NCBI GenBank assembly: GCA_018812355.1
Contig: JAHJDQ010000115.1
Coordinates: 1 to 5,269 of the forward strand
Source of the DNA: Nanobdellota archaeon
GTDB lineage: Archaea > Nanobdellota > Nanobdellia > Woesearchaeales > GW2011-AR9
DNA: 5,269 nucleotides
Direction of reading: 5' to 3'
Shown: positions 5,031-5,269 of the stretch, piece after piece
Layout: each line of letters starts with the position of its first letter
Position numbering within the stretch: the first letter of the stretch is position 1
Notes under the pieces: model-generated
The model's database searches: none
The model's input: only the letters and a program-made list of their open reading frames with translations
What the model was told of the DNA's origin: nothing
Program-made: the position numbers and the translations under genes

Positions 5031-5041
5031 ATATTTATATA
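5031..5041. promoter_or_regulatory. Probable shared TATA region of a divergent gene pair
   Basis: ATATTTATATA reads as a TATA box on both strands. Transcripts starting about 27 bases away would begin near 5062 on the plus strand and near 5009 on the minus strand. Both would include the Shine-Dalgarno sites at 5066-5073 and 4993-4998. Alternative AT-rich boxes (5004-5017) would start minus-strand transcripts too late to carry the ribosome site. Confidence 0.45.
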
Positions 5042-5065
5042 CTTAAAAAACTTACTAATTAAATT

Positions 5066-5073
5066 GAGGTGAT
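5066..5073 (+). promoter_or_regulatory. Shine-Dalgarno site of the 5078 gene
   Basis: GAGGTGAT, four bases before the ATG at 5078, is an extended match to the archaeal anti-Shine-Dalgarno sequence. It is the strongest ribosome-binding site in the window and fixes the start. Confidence 0.75.
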
Positions 5074-5077
5074 AGTC

Positions 5078-5269
5078 ATGGCAAAGAAAAAATCTGGTTT
5101 TTGTTGCTGGAGTGGTAAGAAAGGTTTCCCTACTTTTGCAGTCTTGTTATTAGCGATTGGAATTTTATGGTTGTTAACTGAAACGGGAACGATTACGGTT
5201 GATATCCCTTGGTGGCCAGTTATTTTAATTATTGTTGCTAGTGGCTGGGTCATTGATCATTACAGTAAA
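5078..5269 (+). CDS. Small membrane protein resembling the LiaI/LiaF transmembrane region (partial)
   Basis: The frame is open from ATG 5078 to the window edge, giving 64 residues without a stop. A basic, Cys-containing N-terminus (KKKSGFCCWSGKKG, 3-16) is followed by a membrane segment at about 18-34. A short polar turn (TETGTITVD) leads to a second segment at about 45-59 containing PWWPVILIIVASGW. The pattern of hydrophobic helix, short turn, WWP and hydrophobic helix resembles the N-terminal membrane domain of LiaI/LiaF-type proteins (DUF5668-like), found in bacterial envelope-stress systems and as short stand-alone proteins in archaea. The similarity is judged by eye. The C-terminus is missing, so it cannot be said whether a LiaF-like soluble domain follows. 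The start is well supported by its Shine-Dalgarno site. Confidence 0.7.
   Translation, partial: MAKKKSGFCCWSGKKGFPTFAVLLLAIGILWLLTETGTITVDIPWWPVILIIVASGWVIDHYSK

Noticed and set aside
4718..5253. Open frames antisense to the two right-hand membrane genes (4718-5011 plus, 5059-5253 minus)
   Set aside because: The opposite strands carry Shine-Dalgarno sites and coherent membrane-protein sequences; these frames have neither.

Overview
The window looks like part of a small, AT-rich archaeal genome, probably a DPANN-type lineage such as Woesearchaeota or Pacearchaeota. This assignment is inferred. The support is a GatE-type amidotransferase subunit (archaea-only), TATA boxes centred about 27 bases upstream of most start codons (leaderless mRNAs), GAGGTG(AT) ribosome-binding sites on two other genes, tight packing, and many short proteins without recognisable families.

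Left block (1-2358, minus strand): the N-terminal 283 codons of gatE, cut by the window edge; then a complete 343-aa type IB DNA topoisomerase with all catalytic residues visible; then a 131-aa helical, coiled-coil-like protein of unknown function. A near-palindromic TATA region (2375-2388) sits between this last gene and a divergent plus-strand gene, correctly placed to serve both.

Middle block (2409-3449, plus strand): a stand-alone double zinc-ribbon protein resembling topoisomerase I zinc fingers, an 85-aa helical protein of unknown function, and a two-pass membrane protein with an evenly spaced four-cysteine external loop.

The most interesting stretch is 3436-3715. It looks like an empty intergenic region but appears to hold a 37-codon minus-strand gene with a well-placed TATA box. 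It also holds two mirrored copies of a composite element (CACTTT-N2/3-AAAGTGA, then 10-11 bases, then ATACCAA). One copy lies upstream of the small gene. The other lies upstream of a two-gene membrane operon (a 104-aa multi-pass protein and an ICMT/PEMT-like integral-membrane methyltransferase, coupled by an ATGA overlap). This looks like a jointly controlled divergent locus; that reading is inferred.

Right block (4606-5269): a four-helix membrane protein on the minus strand, convergent with and slightly overlapping the methyltransferase, then divergent from a truncated small membrane protein resembling the LiaI/LiaF transmembrane segment. Both of these genes have Shine-Dalgarno sites and appear to share one TATA region, in contrast with the leaderless genes elsewhere. 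No rRNA, tRNA, CRISPR array or insertion sequence was seen.
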